The notes: generated from the letters alone by a model not told the origin. A stretch of DNA of 64,000 nucleotides from Stenotrophomonas rhizophila (GCF_000661955.1 NZ_CP007597.1:1047605-1111604), one strand, 5' to 3'; shown: positions 1 through 9,377, numbered from the stretch's first letter. Made by a program: numbers and translations.

Positions 1-430
1 TGATGAAACGGTCGAGCGCTGACATGCAATCCATCCCCTTGAATGAACCGTGCACGCGACGGTGCACGAACCGGCCCATGCGATATGGATGGGCTCTTGG
101 GGGCGTCACTTTGGTCAGGGACCGTCAATGCGAAATGAAATTTCGCGCGTGCTTTCGTCTCTGCGTGCCGTAGCGGGATCGCGATAAACGAGGTCTATTG
201 CCGCAAGGCGTTGTGCAGCCGACGATTGCGTCGTGAGGCGCGTTGATTGCGACATCCGGCGGGACGATGGCCGCGCGCTGGACGACTTGTTTCATCTGCA
301 ATCAATTCGTGCGGAAAGCGTCATCTGTTGCGCGGTGCCCGTTGGTCGATACGAATAAGTTGGTGGGTGTCGATGGCCGGCCGGCACGAACAATCCGGTG
401 GGTGCCGATGGTCGGCCGGCGAACAACCCG
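1..430. other. Non-coding left edge of window
   Basis: I see no gene here. The frames that stay open are short and look like products of high GC. A small hairpin, GCGAAAT-gaa-ATTTCGC, lies at 130-146, and the palindrome GTGCAC occurs twice near 50-66. The right part grades into SMAG-related repeats. A transcript or leader for a gene left of the window cannot be excluded. Confidence 0.5.
362..430. repeat. Imperfect direct repeat, two units of about 34 bp
   Basis: Two adjacent units start GGTGGGTGTCGATGG and GGTGGGTGCCGATGG, each followed by a GGCCGGC core and a gaacaa tail. They run directly into the first SMAG pair, so they may be decayed copies of the same repeat family. Confidence 0.6.
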
Positions 431-531
431 GTAGAGCCGACCGTTGGTCGGCTGCACCGCGCAATGCGCGGTGCATGCATCGGGTATCGCGGCGCCGGGA
501 GGAAGGGCAGCCGACCAACGGTCGGCTCTAC
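431..531. repeat. SMAG inverted pair (copy 1)
   Basis: A GTAG-headed palindrome (arms AGCCGACC / GGTCGGCT) on the plus strand at 431-457 faces a second copy in the opposite orientation at 507-531. SMAG elements are short REP-like palindromes described in Stenotrophomonas; each can fold as a hairpin, and the pair can fold as a larger one. The spacer is related in sequence to that of the next pair. Confidence 0.9.
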
Positions 532-576
532 GAGTAAGGAATCAACATTGCGCCGGGTGACGATACGAACACCCCG

Positions 577-681
577 GTAGAGCCGACCATTGGTCGGCTG
601 CACCGCGCAAGGCGCGGCGCGTGCATCCATCAGGTATCGCGGCGCTGGGAGGGAGGGCAGCCGACCAACGGTCGGCTCTAC
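577..681. repeat. SMAG inverted pair (copy 2)
   Basis: This has the same architecture as the preceding pair: plus-oriented palindrome 577-603 and minus-oriented 657-681. The spacer shares its words (caccgcgcaa, ggtatcgcggcg, ggaggg) with copy 1. The whole unit therefore looks like a tandem duplication, offset by 146 bp. It lies just beyond the stop codon of otsA and could act as the end of that transcript. Confidence 0.9.
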
Positions 682-714
682 CCCTGAGGGGCCCGCATTG
701 CACTGGGTCCGCCC

Positions 715-2079
715 TCAGCCCTCCAGCGCCTGCAGGTAGGTCTGCCGCCAGTGGTTGATGTCGTAAGTGCGCAGATGCTCCATCATGGCCTGCCAACGCT
801 CGGTGCGCTTGCGCAGGGGCATGGTGGCGGCGGTGGCGATTGCATCGGCCACGCCGTCCAGGTCGTGCGGGTTCACCAGTAGCGCCTGCTTGAGTTCATC
901 GGCTGCGCCGGCCAGCAGCGACAGCACCAGCACGCCGGGGTTCTCCGGGTCCTGCGAGGCCACGTATTCCTTGGCGACCAGGTTCATGCCATCGCGCAGC
1001 GGGGTGACCAGGCCCACGGACGCCGCACGGTAAAAGCCGGTCAGGGTGGCATGGGTGAAGTTCTGGTTGACGTAGCGCAGCGGGGTCCAGTCCGGTGCCG
1101 CATGGCCACCGTTGATGTGCCCGGCGATCTGTTCCAGCTGGCCGCGCAGCTGGCGGTACTCGGTGACATCACCGCGCGATACCGGCGCGATCTGCAGGTA
1201 GGTGAGGCTGCCGCGCTGGTCCGGGTGGCGTTCCAGATACCGCTCGAAACCCTGGAAGCGCTCCGGCAGGCCCTTGGAATAGTCCAGCCGGTCCACGCCG
1301 ATGGCCAGCTGGCGGTCGCGCAGGCTGTTGCGCAGGTCGCGCACGGCCGGCTTGTTGGCGCCGGCCTTGGCCTGGCGCTCGATGTGGCCGGTATCGATGC
1401 CGATCGGGAAGGCGGCGGCACGGAAGCGTCGGCCACCGGGCGCTTCCAGTTCGCCATCGGACAACACCCGGCCGCCCCCGAACAGGCGCACGTAGGACTG
1501 GAAACGGTCGGTGTCGCGCTGGGTCTGGAAGCCCACCAGGTCGTAGGCGTAGAGGCTGGAAAACAGCCGCAGGTGGTCGGGCATGGCCTGCAGCAGGTCG
1601 GCCGAGGGCATCGGCACGTGCAGGAAGAACCCGATGCGGCACCCGATGCCACGCTCGCGCAGCAGCGAGGCCAGCGGAATCAGGTGGTAGTCGTGGATCC
1701 ACACGATGTCGTCTTCGCGCAGCAGCGGCGCCAGCTTTTCGGCGAACAGTGCATTGACTCGCCGGTAGGTTTCGCGGGTGGCGCGGTCGTAGTCCACCAG
1801 GTCCAGGCGGAAGTGCAGCAGCGGCCACAGCGTGCGGTTGGCAAAGCCGTTGTAGTAGCCGTCCACGTCGGGCTTGTTGAGGTCCATGGTGACGTAGCGG
1901 ATGTCGCCCTCGGTCTGCTCATGCAGCGCACCGCTGGCGTCGCGCACCGACTTGCCGCTCCAGCCGAACCACAGGCCACCGCGTTCCTTCAGCGCGGCCA
2001 GCAGCCCTACTGCAAGCCCGCCGGGCGCGGCCACGCCGGGTGCCGCGACGCGGTTGGAGACAACAACCAGCCGGCTCAT
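715..2079 (-). CDS. otsA: Trehalose-6-phosphate synthase OtsA
   Basis: Cytoplasmic GT20 glycosyltransferase that joins UDP-glucose and glucose-6-phosphate to give trehalose-6-phosphate. The 454 residues match the usual OtsA length. Recognisable blocks are VVSNRV at the N-terminus, the [11 protein letters not shown] glycine loop, [18 protein letters not shown], the nucleotide-sugar motif [12 protein letters not shown], and [13 protein letters not shown] near the C-terminus. The ATG overlaps the stop of the upstream GH15 gene (ATGA), so the two are translationally coupled. It is the last gene of the otsB-GH15-otsA operon, followed by SMAG palindromes. Role: osmotic and desiccation protection. 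Confidence 0.95.
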   Translation of the reverse strand: MSRLVVVSNRVAAPGVAAPGGLAVGLLAALKERGGLWFGWSGKSVRDASGALHEQTEGDIRYVTMDLNKPDVDGYYNGFANRTLWPLLHFRLDLVDYDRATRETYRRVNALFAEKLAPLLREDDIVWIHDYHLIPLASLLRERGIGCRIGFFLHVPMPSADLLQAMPDHLRLFSSLYAYDLVGFQTQRDTDRFQSYVRLFGGGRVLSDGELEAPGGRRFRAAAFPIGIDTGHIERQAKAGANKPAVRDLRNSLRDRQLAIGVDRLDYSKGLPERFQGFERYLERHPDQRGSLTYLQIAPVSRGDVTEYRQLRGQLEQIAGHINGGHAAPDWTPLRYVNQNFTHATLTGFYRAASVGLVTPLRDGMNLVAKEYVASQDPENPGVLVLSLLAGAADELKQALLVNPHDLDGVADAIATAATMPLRKRTERWQAMMEHLRTYDINHWRQTYLQALEG

Positions 2080-3857
2080 GATGCTTCCTGCCAGCTGCGC
2101 GACAGACGCATCGCTGCGGTGATCAGGCCTACGTGCGAATAGGTCTGCGGGAAGTTGCCCCAGGCCTCCCCGTTGTCGAACGCCAGATCTTCGGAGAGCA
2201 GGCCCAAGTGGTTGCGGCGTTCCAGCAGGGTCTCGAACATGTCGCGCGCTTCGTCCATGCGGCCGATTGCCGCCAGCGCGTCGATGTACCAGAAGGTGCA
2301 GATGGTGAAGCTGGTTTCCGGCTCGCCAAAGTCATCCGGTGCGACGTAGCGGTACAGCGCATTGCCGTGCTTGAGGTCGCGGCCGATCGCCTCGACGGTG
2401 GCGATGAAGCGCGCGTCGTGCGCTTCGATGAAGCCGATGTCGGCCAGCAACAGCAACGAGGCATCCAGGCGGTGACCACCGAAGGTGTCGGTGAAATGGC
2501 CGAGGTCGTCGCTCCACGCTTCATGCAGGATGCGCGCGTGGATGGTGTTGGCACGGTCGCGCCAGTAGTCCGCGCGGTCGTCCAGCTTCAGGCGGATGGC
2601 GATCTTGCACAGCCGGTCGCACGCGGCCCAGCACATCGCACTGGTATAGGTGTGCACTTCGGTGCGGCCGCGGAATTCCCACAGCCCCGCATCGGGCACG
2701 TCGTGCAGGGCGAAGGCCTGCTCGCCCAGTGGCTCCAGTCGCGCGAAGGTGTGCGCGTCACCGGGATCCTGCAGGCGCTGGTCGAAGAACAGCTGCGTGG
2801 AAGCCAGCACCACGCTGCCGTACACGTCGTGCTGGCGCTGTACCCAGGCCAGGTTGCCGCGCCGCACCGGGCCCATGCCGCGGTAGCCGTCCAGCGAGGC
2901 CACTTCGGTTTCCTCCAGCTTGGCCTCGAAGCCGATGCCATACAGCGGCTGCAGGCTGCCATCGGTGGTGGCCAGGTTGAAGATGTAGCCCAGGAACTGT
3001 TCCATGGTGCGGGTGGCACCGAGCCGGTTGAGCGTGCGCACCACGAAGGCGGCATCGCGCAGCCAGCAGTAGCGGTAGTCCCAGTTGCGGATGCTGCCGG
3101 GCGCTTCGGGAATGGAGGTGGTCATCGCGGCGATGATCGCGCCGCTGTCTTCGTACTGGCACAGCTTGAGGGTGATTGCGCTGCGGATCACCGCGTCCTG
3201 CCATTCCAGCGGAATGGACAGGTAGCGCACCCATTCGCGCCAGTAGTCGCGGGTGCGCTGGAAGGACTCCTGCACGTACCCGCTGAGCGAGCGGTTCAAC
3301 GATTCGTCCACGCCCAGCACCAGGTGCACCGGGTGGCTGAGCACGAACGGCAGGCCGTCGCGCACGAACCGCAGCGGCACGTCGGTGGTGAGGCGCAGCA
3401 CGTGGTCGGGCAGCTCCCAGCGGATGTGGTTGCTGCCCCACGTGGAGGCCGGCACGCGTGCGCCCCAGTCGGCCAGCGGGCGGGCGCGCACGATGATGCG
3501 TGGATTGCCGGCCAGCGGGCGCACCTGTCGGATCAGGCTGACCGGGCGGTAGAAGCGGTCGTTCTGACGCCAGCGCGGCGCGAAATCGATGATTTCCAGC
3601 GCGCCGCCGTGCTTGTCGTGCAGCACGGTGCGCAGGATCGCGGTGTTGGTGAGGTAGCTCTGCTCGGTGCCGACCAGGTCTTCGAGCTCGATCGCGAAAT
3701 CGCCGCCTTCGTTCTGGTTGGGGCTGAGCAGGGCGCAGAAGGTGGGGTCGCCATCGAAGGTAGGCAGGCAACTCCACACCACGCGCGCCTGCTGGTCGAT
3801 CAGGGCGCCGAAGCTACCATTGCCGACCACGCCAAGATTCAGATCAGGTTGTTTCAT
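2076..3857 (-). CDS. Glycoside hydrolase family 15 protein (probable trehalase or glucoamylase)
   Basis: 593 residues starting MKQPDLNLG. The N-terminal beta-sandwich part (about 1-220) precedes an (alpha/alpha)6 barrel with GH15 landmarks: NWDYRYCWLRDA at about 258-269, GYRGMGPVRRGNLAW, and the C-terminal SED...EAWGNFPQTYSH block expected to carry the catalytic base. There is no signal peptide, so it is cytoplasmic. Sitting between otsB and otsA, it probably acts on trehalose or another alpha-glucoside. Bacterial GH15 trehalases are known, but glucoamylase or dextran glucosidase activity remains possible. The frame is open up to 4130, but the in-frame residues before this ATG look non-coding and would overlap otsB. 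Confidence 0.85.
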   Translation of the reverse strand: MKQPDLNLGVVGNGSFGALIDQQARVVWSCLPTFDGDPTFCALLSPNQNEGGDFAIELEDLVGTEQSYLTNTAILRTVLHDKHGGALEIIDFAPRWRQNDRFYRPVSLIRQVRPLAGNPRIIVRARPLADWGARVPASTWGSNHIRWELPDHVLRLTTDVPLRFVRDGLPFVLSHPVHLVLGVDESLNRSLSGYVQESFQRTRDYWREWVRYLSIPLEWQDAVIRSAITLKLCQYEDSGAIIAAMTTSIPEAPGSIRNWDYRYCWLRDAAFVVRTLNRLGATRTMEQFLGYIFNLATTDGSLQPLYGIGFEAKLEETEVASLDGYRGMGPVRRGNLAWVQRQHDVYGSVVLASTQLFFDQRLQDPGDAHTFARLEPLGEQAFALHDVPDAGLWEFRGRTEVHTYTSAMCWAACDRLCKIAIRLKLDDRADYWRDRANTIHARILHEAWSDDLGHFTDTFGGHRLDASLLLLADIGFIEAHDARFIATVEAIGRDLKHGNALYRYVAPDDFGEPETSFTICTFWYIDALAAIGRMDEARDMFETLLERRNHLGLLSEDLAFDNGEAWGNFPQTYSHVGLITAAMRLSRSWQEAS

Positions 3858-3954
3858 GGGCACTGCAATCTCGCTCAAGGCAGGCCGCTGCACGCAAGGC
3901 CAGCGGCACGTTGGATGGAGCGCCCACGCGCGGTGTGGCGTGGGCGGGAAAGGA

Positions 3955-4725
3955 TCAGTAGGCGTTTTCCTGCAGCCAGGCATGCACGCTGCGGATGTGC
4001 GGCAGCGCGAATACGGCGGCGCTGGGGCTGCGCGCGCCCACCAGGACGCTCCAGCCGTGTTGCGCATTGGCCGCATCGAAGCCGAACTCGTCGGTGAGGT
4101 CATCGCCCAGGAATACCGGCAGGCGGCCACGGAACGGCGGGTGCTGCATCAGTTGCTGCAGGGCGCGGCCCTTGTCGCTGCCTTCGGGAACAAACTCCAC
4201 GACGTGGTCGCCAGGTTGCAGGCGGTAGCCGGCATTGCCGCGGATGTGCCGCTCGGCGAACGCGCGTACGTCGCTGGCTGCGTGCGGCGCGCCACGCCAG
4301 TGCAGGGCCAAGCTGCGGCCCTTGTCTTCGACCAGCACGCCGGGATGGCCGTGCGCGAAACGCATGGCCTGCTGGTGCACGGCGTGCAGCCATTCACTGG
4401 TGTCGGTGGTGTCCGTGGGACTGTCGAGGCGGCCATTGGCACTGCGCAGCTCGTGGCCGTGCAGGCCGGCGGCAGGCAGGTGCAGGGGGGCGAACAGATC
4501 GTCGAGCTGGCCGAGCGGACGGCCGCTGATCAGCGCGACCGCGCCTTCCAGGCGATCACTGATGCGCCCGATCGCATCACGCACTTCCGGCAGCAGCGTG
4601 ACCGCTTCGGGGTCGCGTTCGAATTCAATCAGGGTGCCATCCACGTCGAGGAACAACGCGCAGGCATCGTCCAGCAACGGCGGCGGCGGACGTGGGGGGA
4701 GGTCGTTGGCCATGCCCGCCAACAT
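3955..4725 (-). CDS. otsB: Trehalose-6-phosphate phosphatase OtsB
   Basis: HAD-superfamily phosphatase that releases trehalose from trehalose-6-phosphate. The nucleophile motif LFLDVDGTLIEF is near the N-terminus. ALISGRPLGQL, a conserved DKGRALQQL lysine block and FLGDDLTDEFGF (metal-binding aspartates) follow in the family order. 256 residues is normal for OtsB. An alternative ATG at 4713 (MANDLPPRP) is equally plausible, because neither start has a strong Shine-Dalgarno. First gene of the operon; 97 bp separate it from the GH15 gene. Confidence 0.93.
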   Translation of the reverse strand: MLAGMANDLPPRPPPPLLDDACALFLDVDGTLIEFERDPEAVTLLPEVRDAIGRISDRLEGAVALISGRPLGQLDDLFAPLHLPAAGLHGHELRSANGRLDSPTDTTDTSEWLHAVHQQAMRFAHGHPGVLVEDKGRSLALHWRGAPHAASDVRAFAERHIRGNAGYRLQPGDHVVEFVPEGSDKGRALQQLMQHPPFRGRLPVFLGDDLTDEFGFDAANAQHGWSVLVGARSPSAAVFALPHIRSVHAWLQENAY

Positions 4726-4835
4726 GCCAGCGTGGGTGTGATCGTCAGGTCATGGCATGGTGCGGCGCGTTGTTTTCACGCGCGGTGCGCGCCGCGCATT
4801 CCCCCCACGGCGCAGGTGCGGCGGCGGGGATCAGA

Positions 4836-4940
4836 GCAGCCGACCAACGGTCGGCTCTACCTGTTTCCGTTCACCGCCCGGTAGAGCCGACCGTTGGTCG
4901 GCTGCACAATCCGGTAGAGCCGACCGTTGGTCGGCTGCAC
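4836..4940. repeat. Cluster of three SMAG palindromes
   Basis: One minus-oriented copy (4836-4860) is followed by two plus-oriented copies (4881-4907 and 4914-4940), all of the AGCCGACC / GGTCGGCT subtype. They fill the gap between the converging ends of the otsB promoter side and the TBDR stop codon. Confidence 0.9.
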
Positions 4941-4946
4941 CCCCGG

Positions 4947-7397
4947 TCAGAACGTATACCGCACCCGCCCGTAGTAATACGCACCATTGCTGCCCACCGG
5001 CGACAACACGTCATACGGCAGGTTGCCGTAGTAGTAGATATCGTCGTTGGACAGGTCCGAGTAGTTGTCGGTCAGGTTCTGCCCGCCCACCGCCACGCTC
5101 CACTGCGGGGTGATCTTGAACTCCACTTCCGCATCCAGCTGCCACTCGGCGCCGTAGGTCTGGCGCGGAATGAAGCCGTCGCCGAAGTTGAACACGCGGG
5201 TGACGCTGCCATAACGGTTGACCCGGCTGCTCAGCGACCAGCGGTCGTTGCTCCAGCTGGCCGCCACCGAACCGCGGGTGCGCGGGGTGGCGTCGGTGAG
5301 GGTGTTGGTTTCCTCCACGCCGAACAGCACGTAGTCCGGGTCCAGCGCGAGCAGGCTGGCCGGCGTGGCCAGCACGTTCTTCAGCGTGGTCTTGGTGTAC
5401 GCATAGGTGCCGGTCAGCACCAGCTCACCGTTGCCCAGCGACTGCCGCCAGTTGCTCACCAGCTCGGCACCGCGGGTGCGGGTGTCGGCGGCGTTGACGA
5501 AGAAGCTGGCGCTCTGCAGGCCGGCCACGCCGAACTGCTGCTGCACGTAGTCGGTGAGTGCATCGCCGGTGATGCTCTCCGACAGCGCGATGCGGTCGTC
5601 GATATCGATCTGGAAGAAATCCAGCGACACATCGAAGTGGTCGCCGATGCGGCTGGTGAAGCCCAGGCTGGTATTGAGCGACTTCTCCGGCTTCAGCGCG
5701 GTGGCGCCCAGGCCGCGCGCGATCGGGTTGTTCACCGACAGCACCCGGCCCTGCACCAGCTGCCCGGCCGCGTTGTAGCCGGTGGAGGTGGATTCGTAGC
5801 CGATCTGCGCCAGCGACGGGGCGCGGAAGTTGTTGGAGATCGCACCACGCAGCGCGAACGCCGGGGCGAACTCGTAACGCAGGCCGAGCTTGCCGGTGAG
5901 CTCGCCGCCGAAGTCGTCGCTGTGCTCGTAACGCGCGGCCAGGTCGCTGGAGAAGTGCTCGCCGAACTGGCTGGACAGGCTGACGTAGGCGCTGGCCACG
6001 TCGCGCGACAGCGTGGTGGCGTCCTGCGGGGTCAGGCCGCCGCCGGCCTGCGAGCCGGTCGGGCGGTCGGTGAACGGGCCGGCGGCATAGCTGCTCGGGT
6101 CGCCCGGGCGGGTCTGGTAGTGGTCGCGCCGCGCCTCCACGCCCAGGCCAAGGCTGTGGGTGATGTTCTCGCCCTGGCTGAACACCCGACCCAGGTCGAG
6201 GTTGGCCACGGTCAGCTCGTTGCGGTAATCGCCGGTCTTGAAGCGGGTTGGGCTGGTGGGGCCCAGCGAGGCATTGAGCGAGTTGCGCAGGCGGTAGGTG
6301 AAGCTGTTGGTGCCGTAGTCCAGGCTGGCGTCGTAGTTCCACTCGCCCCACTGGCCCTTGGCGCCGGCCACGGCCTGCACGTCGCGGTTTTCACCCTCGG
6401 AAATCGGCCGGTAGCCGTTCGGGTACACCTGCGCCCAGTTGGCGTCGCTGTCGGGGTAGCGGAAGTAGTTGGCGCCTTCGCTGTCGCGCTGGTTGAAGGT
6501 GCTGAAGAAGTAGAACTTGGAGGTCTCACCGAACGGCAGCTCGGTATTGATCCAGGCGTTCAGATCCTTGGTCTTGCCGTCGCCCAGCACGTAGTTGCGC
6601 TGGCCCTGCAGGGCCAGGTTGGTGGCGCTCTGGTCCCACGGCGGGATCTGGTCGAAGCCGGCGCGGTTGGTGCCTTCGTGGTTCTTCAGCTCCAGGCCCA
6701 CGCGCAGGAAGCCGCCCTCATCGCCCAGCCGGGTGCCGACCTTGGCGCTGGCGTAGCTGGTCTGGCCGTCGGTGATGGTGCGGTCGATGGGCTTGAGGTC
6801 GGTGTGGTTGGCACCGAAGCTGGCCTCGAACGCGCCGCCTTCCGGGGCGTCGTCGAGGATCACGTTGATGACCCCGGCCACCGCGTCGGAGCCGTACAGC
6901 GCGCCGGCGCCGTCGCGCAGCACTTCGATGCGCTTGATCGCGCTGATCGGAATGGCGTTGAAGTCCACTGGCGTGGTGCCCTTGCCGATCTTGCTGTCGG
7001 TGTTGACCAGCGCGCTGCTGTGGCGGCGCTTGCCGTTCACCAGCACCAGTACCTGGTCCGGCGACAGGCCGCGCAGCTGCGCGGCGCGGATGTGGTCGGC
7101 GCCGCCGGAGTTGGACTGGCGCGGGAAGTTGAACGAGGGCAGCAGCGCCTGCAGCGCGCTACCCAGTTCACCATTGACCACACCGGCCTTGCGGATGTCC
7201 TCGGCGGTGAGCACGTCCACCGGCGAGGTGGACTCCAGCACGGTGCGGTCCACCGCGCGGGTGCCGGTGACAATGACGGTGTCCAGCGTGGTGGCCGAGC
7301 CGGGCGCGTCCTGCGCATGTACGTCCTGGGCGAGCAGGGGGGAGGAGAGGACGAGCGCGATGGCAAGGCCAAGGCGCGACGCGGACGGACGGGACAT
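4947..7397 (-). CDS. TonB-dependent outer-membrane receptor
   Basis: 816 residues starting MSRPSASRLG, with a signal peptide ending near LLAQDVHAQ, a plug domain (LDTVIVTGTRAVDRTVLES, then LRGLSPDQVLVLVNGKRRH and IERI-type IEVLRDGAGALYGSDAVAG), and a 22-strand-type barrel ending in VRYTF with the terminal phenylalanine of outer-membrane proteins. There is no STN domain, so signalling through a FecR-like partner is not expected. The start is set by a GGAG six bases before ATG. The substrate is not deducible. It is clearly related to the TBDR at 28411-30804, with the same NGKRRH and AIPISAI blocks. Confidence 0.9.
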   Translation of the reverse strand: MSRPSASRLGLAIALVLSSPLLAQDVHAQDAPGSATTLDTVIVTGTRAVDRTVLESTSPVDVLTAEDIRKAGVVNGELGSALQALLPSFNFPRQSNSGGADHIRAAQLRGLSPDQVLVLVNGKRRHSSALVNTDSKIGKGTTPVDFNAIPISAIKRIEVLRDGAGALYGSDAVAGVINVILDDAPEGGAFEASFGANHTDLKPIDRTITDGQTSYASAKVGTRLGDEGGFLRVGLELKNHEGTNRAGFDQIPPWDQSATNLALQGQRNYVLGDGKTKDLNAWINTELPFGETSKFYFFSTFNQRDSEGANYFRYPDSDANWAQVYPNGYRPISEGENRDVQAVAGAKGQWGEWNYDASLDYGTNSFTYRLRNSLNASLGPTSPTRFKTGDYRNELTVANLDLGRVFSQGENITHSLGLGVEARRDHYQTRPGDPSSYAAGPFTDRPTGSQAGGGLTPQDATTLSRDVASAYVSLSSQFGEHFSSDLAARYEHSDDFGGELTGKLGLRYEFAPAFALRGAISNNFRAPSLAQIGYESTSTGYNAAGQLVQGRVLSVNNPIARGLGATALKPEKSLNTSLGFTSRIGDHFDVSLDFFQIDIDDRIALSESITGDALTDYVQQQFGVAGLQSASFFVNAADTRTRGAELVSNWRQSLGNGELVLTGTYAYTKTTLKNVLATPASLLALDPDYVLFGVEETNTLTDATPRTRGSVAASWSNDRWSLSSRVNRYGSVTRVFNFGDGFIPRQTYGAEWQLDAEVEFKITPQWSVAVGGQNLTDNYSDLSNDDIYYYGNLPYDVLSPVGSNGAYYYGRVRYTF

Positions 7398-7452
7398 GCG
7401 GACTCCAGCAGGACGACGGGGGGAGGAGGAAGGGGTGGGGCAGGGGGACTGG

Positions 7453-7479
7453 GGTTGCCGACAGGTCGTCGGCACTACC
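7453..7479 (-). repeat. Diverged SMAG element
   Basis: Minus-oriented GTAGTGCCGAC / GTCGGCAACC palindrome in the leader of the TBDR gene. If that transcript begins upstream, the hairpin lies in its 5' untranslated region. An AT-rich word (GATATATTATC) follows at about 7498-7508. Confidence 0.7.
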
Positions 7480-7640
7480 AATCCATCCGGATGAAGCGAT
7501 ATATTATCTTGGCGTGATGACCCCATGGGATGCAAGTCCCATCGCAAAGGGCATCAGCAGATAGCCGTTGGTGATCTGCACGGGAACCGGATGTCCTGCA
7601 CGCTTCCTCCCCTCTGCAAGCCTGTTTCTGGAGTGTTTTG

Positions 7641-8129
7641 ATGAAGTCCCATGCCCTACTGTTCGCCCTCGTGCTGGCCGCCAGCGGTTGTGCCACCGCC
7701 GCACCCGCTGCCAAGCCGGTTGTGCCGACGCCCGCCACCGCCACGGCCACCCTGCAGGGCGATGCCGCGCGCCCCGACGCCGCCGCCGGTTGGGTGCGCA
7801 GCGAGCTCTATTTCGGCGTGGGCGAGGAAAGCGGCGCCTCCGAGCGCAAGCAGACCGATGCCATCACCGAGGCGCAGTGGCGCGCGTTCCTGGACAAACA
7901 CGTCACCCCGCGCTTCCCGGACGGCCTGACCGTGTTCGATGCCTACGGCCAGTGGCTGTTCCGCGGCGCGGCCGAACCCAACCGCCTGCGCACCAAGGTG
8001 CTGGTGGTGCTGCACGAGAACACACCGCAGCGCCGTGCCGACATCGAGGCGATCCGCCTGGCGTGGAAGCAGGCCACCGGCCATCAGTCGGTGCTGTGGG
8101 CGCAGCAGGCGGTTGAAGTATCGTTCTGA
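7641..8129 (+). CDS. DUF3574 family lipoprotein
   Basis: 162 residues. The N-terminus MKSHALLFALVLAASGC is a lipoprotein signal with the cysteine in an ASGC lipobox. The remainder matches the DUF3574 pattern: W-RSELYFGVG, ITEAQWRAFLDKHVTPRFPDG, LTVFDAYGQW. ATG is preferred over an in-frame TTG three bases earlier because GGAG sits seven bases before it. Family function is unknown; it should be anchored in the periplasm or outer membrane. The following gene starts 35 bp downstream. Confidence 0.85.
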   Translation: MKSHALLFALVLAASGCATAAPAAKPVVPTPATATATLQGDAARPDAAAGWVRSELYFGVGEESGASERKQTDAITEAQWRAFLDKHVTPRFPDGLTVFDAYGQWLFRGAAEPNRLRTKVLVVLHENTPQRRADIEAIRLAWKQATGHQSVLWAQQAVEVSF

Positions 8130-8164
8130 TCCCGAGCGCCAGCGTGGCGCGGCAGGAGCTGGGT

Positions 8165-9043
8165 ATGAACTGGAATGGTTGGCTGCGCTATGCGCAGCTG
8201 TGTGGCCTGATGCTGGCGGCGTGCGTGCCGGTGGCTGCGCATGGTGCGGAGCCCGATACCGCGCTGCGCATCACCTTCGCACCTGGTCAGGCTGCCACCG
8301 TGCAGATACAGCCCGATCGGAGTATTGCCGTGCTGTTCATTTCTTCGGGAAAACGCGAGGTAATCCCTCGGCTCGACATTGTGAACGAAGATTCCGCACC
8401 GCGTCTGAGGGCCGAGGATGTCGATTTCGATGGTCACCCCGAGTTGGTCGTCAGTGGACCCGTGGGTATGGTCAACGAAGCGGTGGCGGTGTATCGCTAC
8501 GATCCTGGACGGGAGAAGCTGGTGGCGCTGGAACCGGCCTCGCATCAACGTGCGCGTTGCGGCGGCCTGATGGGGCTGGATGTGGACACCGGCAACCGCA
8601 CCTTGAGCAGCAGCTGCCGCAGCGGCGCGATGGGGTACGTGGACCTGTACCGCTACCACGACGGGCGGCTGTATCTGTACCGCGCCGAGCGCGCCCTGAT
8701 GCTGGGCGATGCGCTGGAGGCGACGATCTTCGTCAAGCAGACCGCCGACAGTGGCCCGATGGCGGTCTGGACCACGTATGACCCTACCGGCAAGGTGCTG
8801 GAAACAGCGATCTCCGACGGGCTGGTGGCACCGCGTAGTGACCGGCGATTGCTGGCCTTCAGCGGCCAGGTGGTGCCGGCGCGGCTGCCGCTGTACGCCC
8901 GTCCCGGCGACACCGCCACCCGCCGCTATCTGGTGCGCGAGGACCGGGTGGAACTGATGGATGAGAAGGACGGCTGGGTGAAGGTGCGCTACGCCAACCC
9001 GACCCGGGGCGACATTCTCGGCTGGGTCAACGCGAACCCTTGA
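8165..9043 (+). CDS. Secreted protein with a VCBS/FG-GAP-like segment and C-terminal SH3b domain
   Basis: 292 residues with a signal peptide (hydrophobic stretch ending PVAAHGA). A calcium-loop-like segment DVDFDGHPELVVSG (about residues 84-97) resembles FG-GAP repeats and the XAC2610 family of Xanthomonas, which are periplasmic inhibitors of secreted lysozyme-like effectors. The last 65 residues (RLPLYARPGD ... GWVKVRYANP ... GWVNANP) look like a bacterial SH3b domain. AGGAG six bases before ATG fixes the start. The XAC2610 link is tentative; no cognate effector is adjacent. Confidence 0.6.
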   Translation: MNWNGWLRYAQLCGLMLAACVPVAAHGAEPDTALRITFAPGQAATVQIQPDRSIAVLFISSGKREVIPRLDIVNEDSAPRLRAEDVDFDGHPELVVSGPVGMVNEAVAVYRYDPGREKLVALEPASHQRARCGGLMGLDVDTGNRTLSSSCRSGAMGYVDLYRYHDGRLYLYRAERALMLGDALEATIFVKQTADSGPMAVWTTYDPTGKVLETAISDGLVAPRSDRRLLAFSGQVVPARLPLYARPGDTATRRYLVREDRVELMDEKDGWVKVRYANPTRGDILGWVNANP

Positions 9044-9050
9044 GCCGCGC

Positions 9051-9362
9051 TCAGTCGCCCTCGCACTGGATATGCAGGCCGTGGCGCTGCGCCTGGTCGA
9101 ACAGCAGGATCAGGCGCAGGCCCACCTCGGCCAACGGCCCCTCCGCGCCATCGGGATGCTCCAGCAACCGGTCGATCACTTCCTGCACCAGCGCGGCGGC
9201 CTGCCCCGGCGAAATACGCGGCGCGCCGTAGAACTCCTGCTGTAGCCGGCTCAGCTGCGGGTAGCGGCTGTTGTCGGGGCTGAGAATGGCCTCTTCGTGG
9301 GTGTCGATCCACGCATGCCGCATGCGCGGCCCGGCGTCGTCCAGGTACAGGTCAAATGCCAT
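9051..9362 (-). CDS. Small uncharacterised protein
   Basis: 103 residues, no signal peptide or membrane segment, rich in leucine and acidic residues, start MAFDLYLDDAGPRMRHAWID. The strong AGGAGG five bases before ATG supports expression. It lies 15 bp downstream of the next minus-strand gene, so the two probably form an operon. I do not recognise the family; co-occurrence with its neighbour could suggest a small paired system, but nothing in the sequence shows the function. Confidence 0.65.
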   Translation of the reverse strand: MAFDLYLDDAGPRMRHAWIDTHEEAILSPDNSRYPQLSRLQQEFYGAPRISPGQAAALVQEVIDRLLEHPDGAEGPLAEVGLRLILLFDQAQRHGLHIQCEGD

Positions 9363-9377
9363 GCGTGCCTCCTGGGC

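Noticed and set aside
1..240. Possible small RNA or leader at the window edge
   Set aside because: Only short hairpins are visible, with no promoter-terminator pair to support a gene.
4692..7517. Very long open frame on the plus strand opposite the first TBDR gene
   Set aside because: High GC creates long antisense frames; its protein is rich in Val, Ala, Gly and Gln, shows no family motif, and the minus-strand TBDR is unambiguous.
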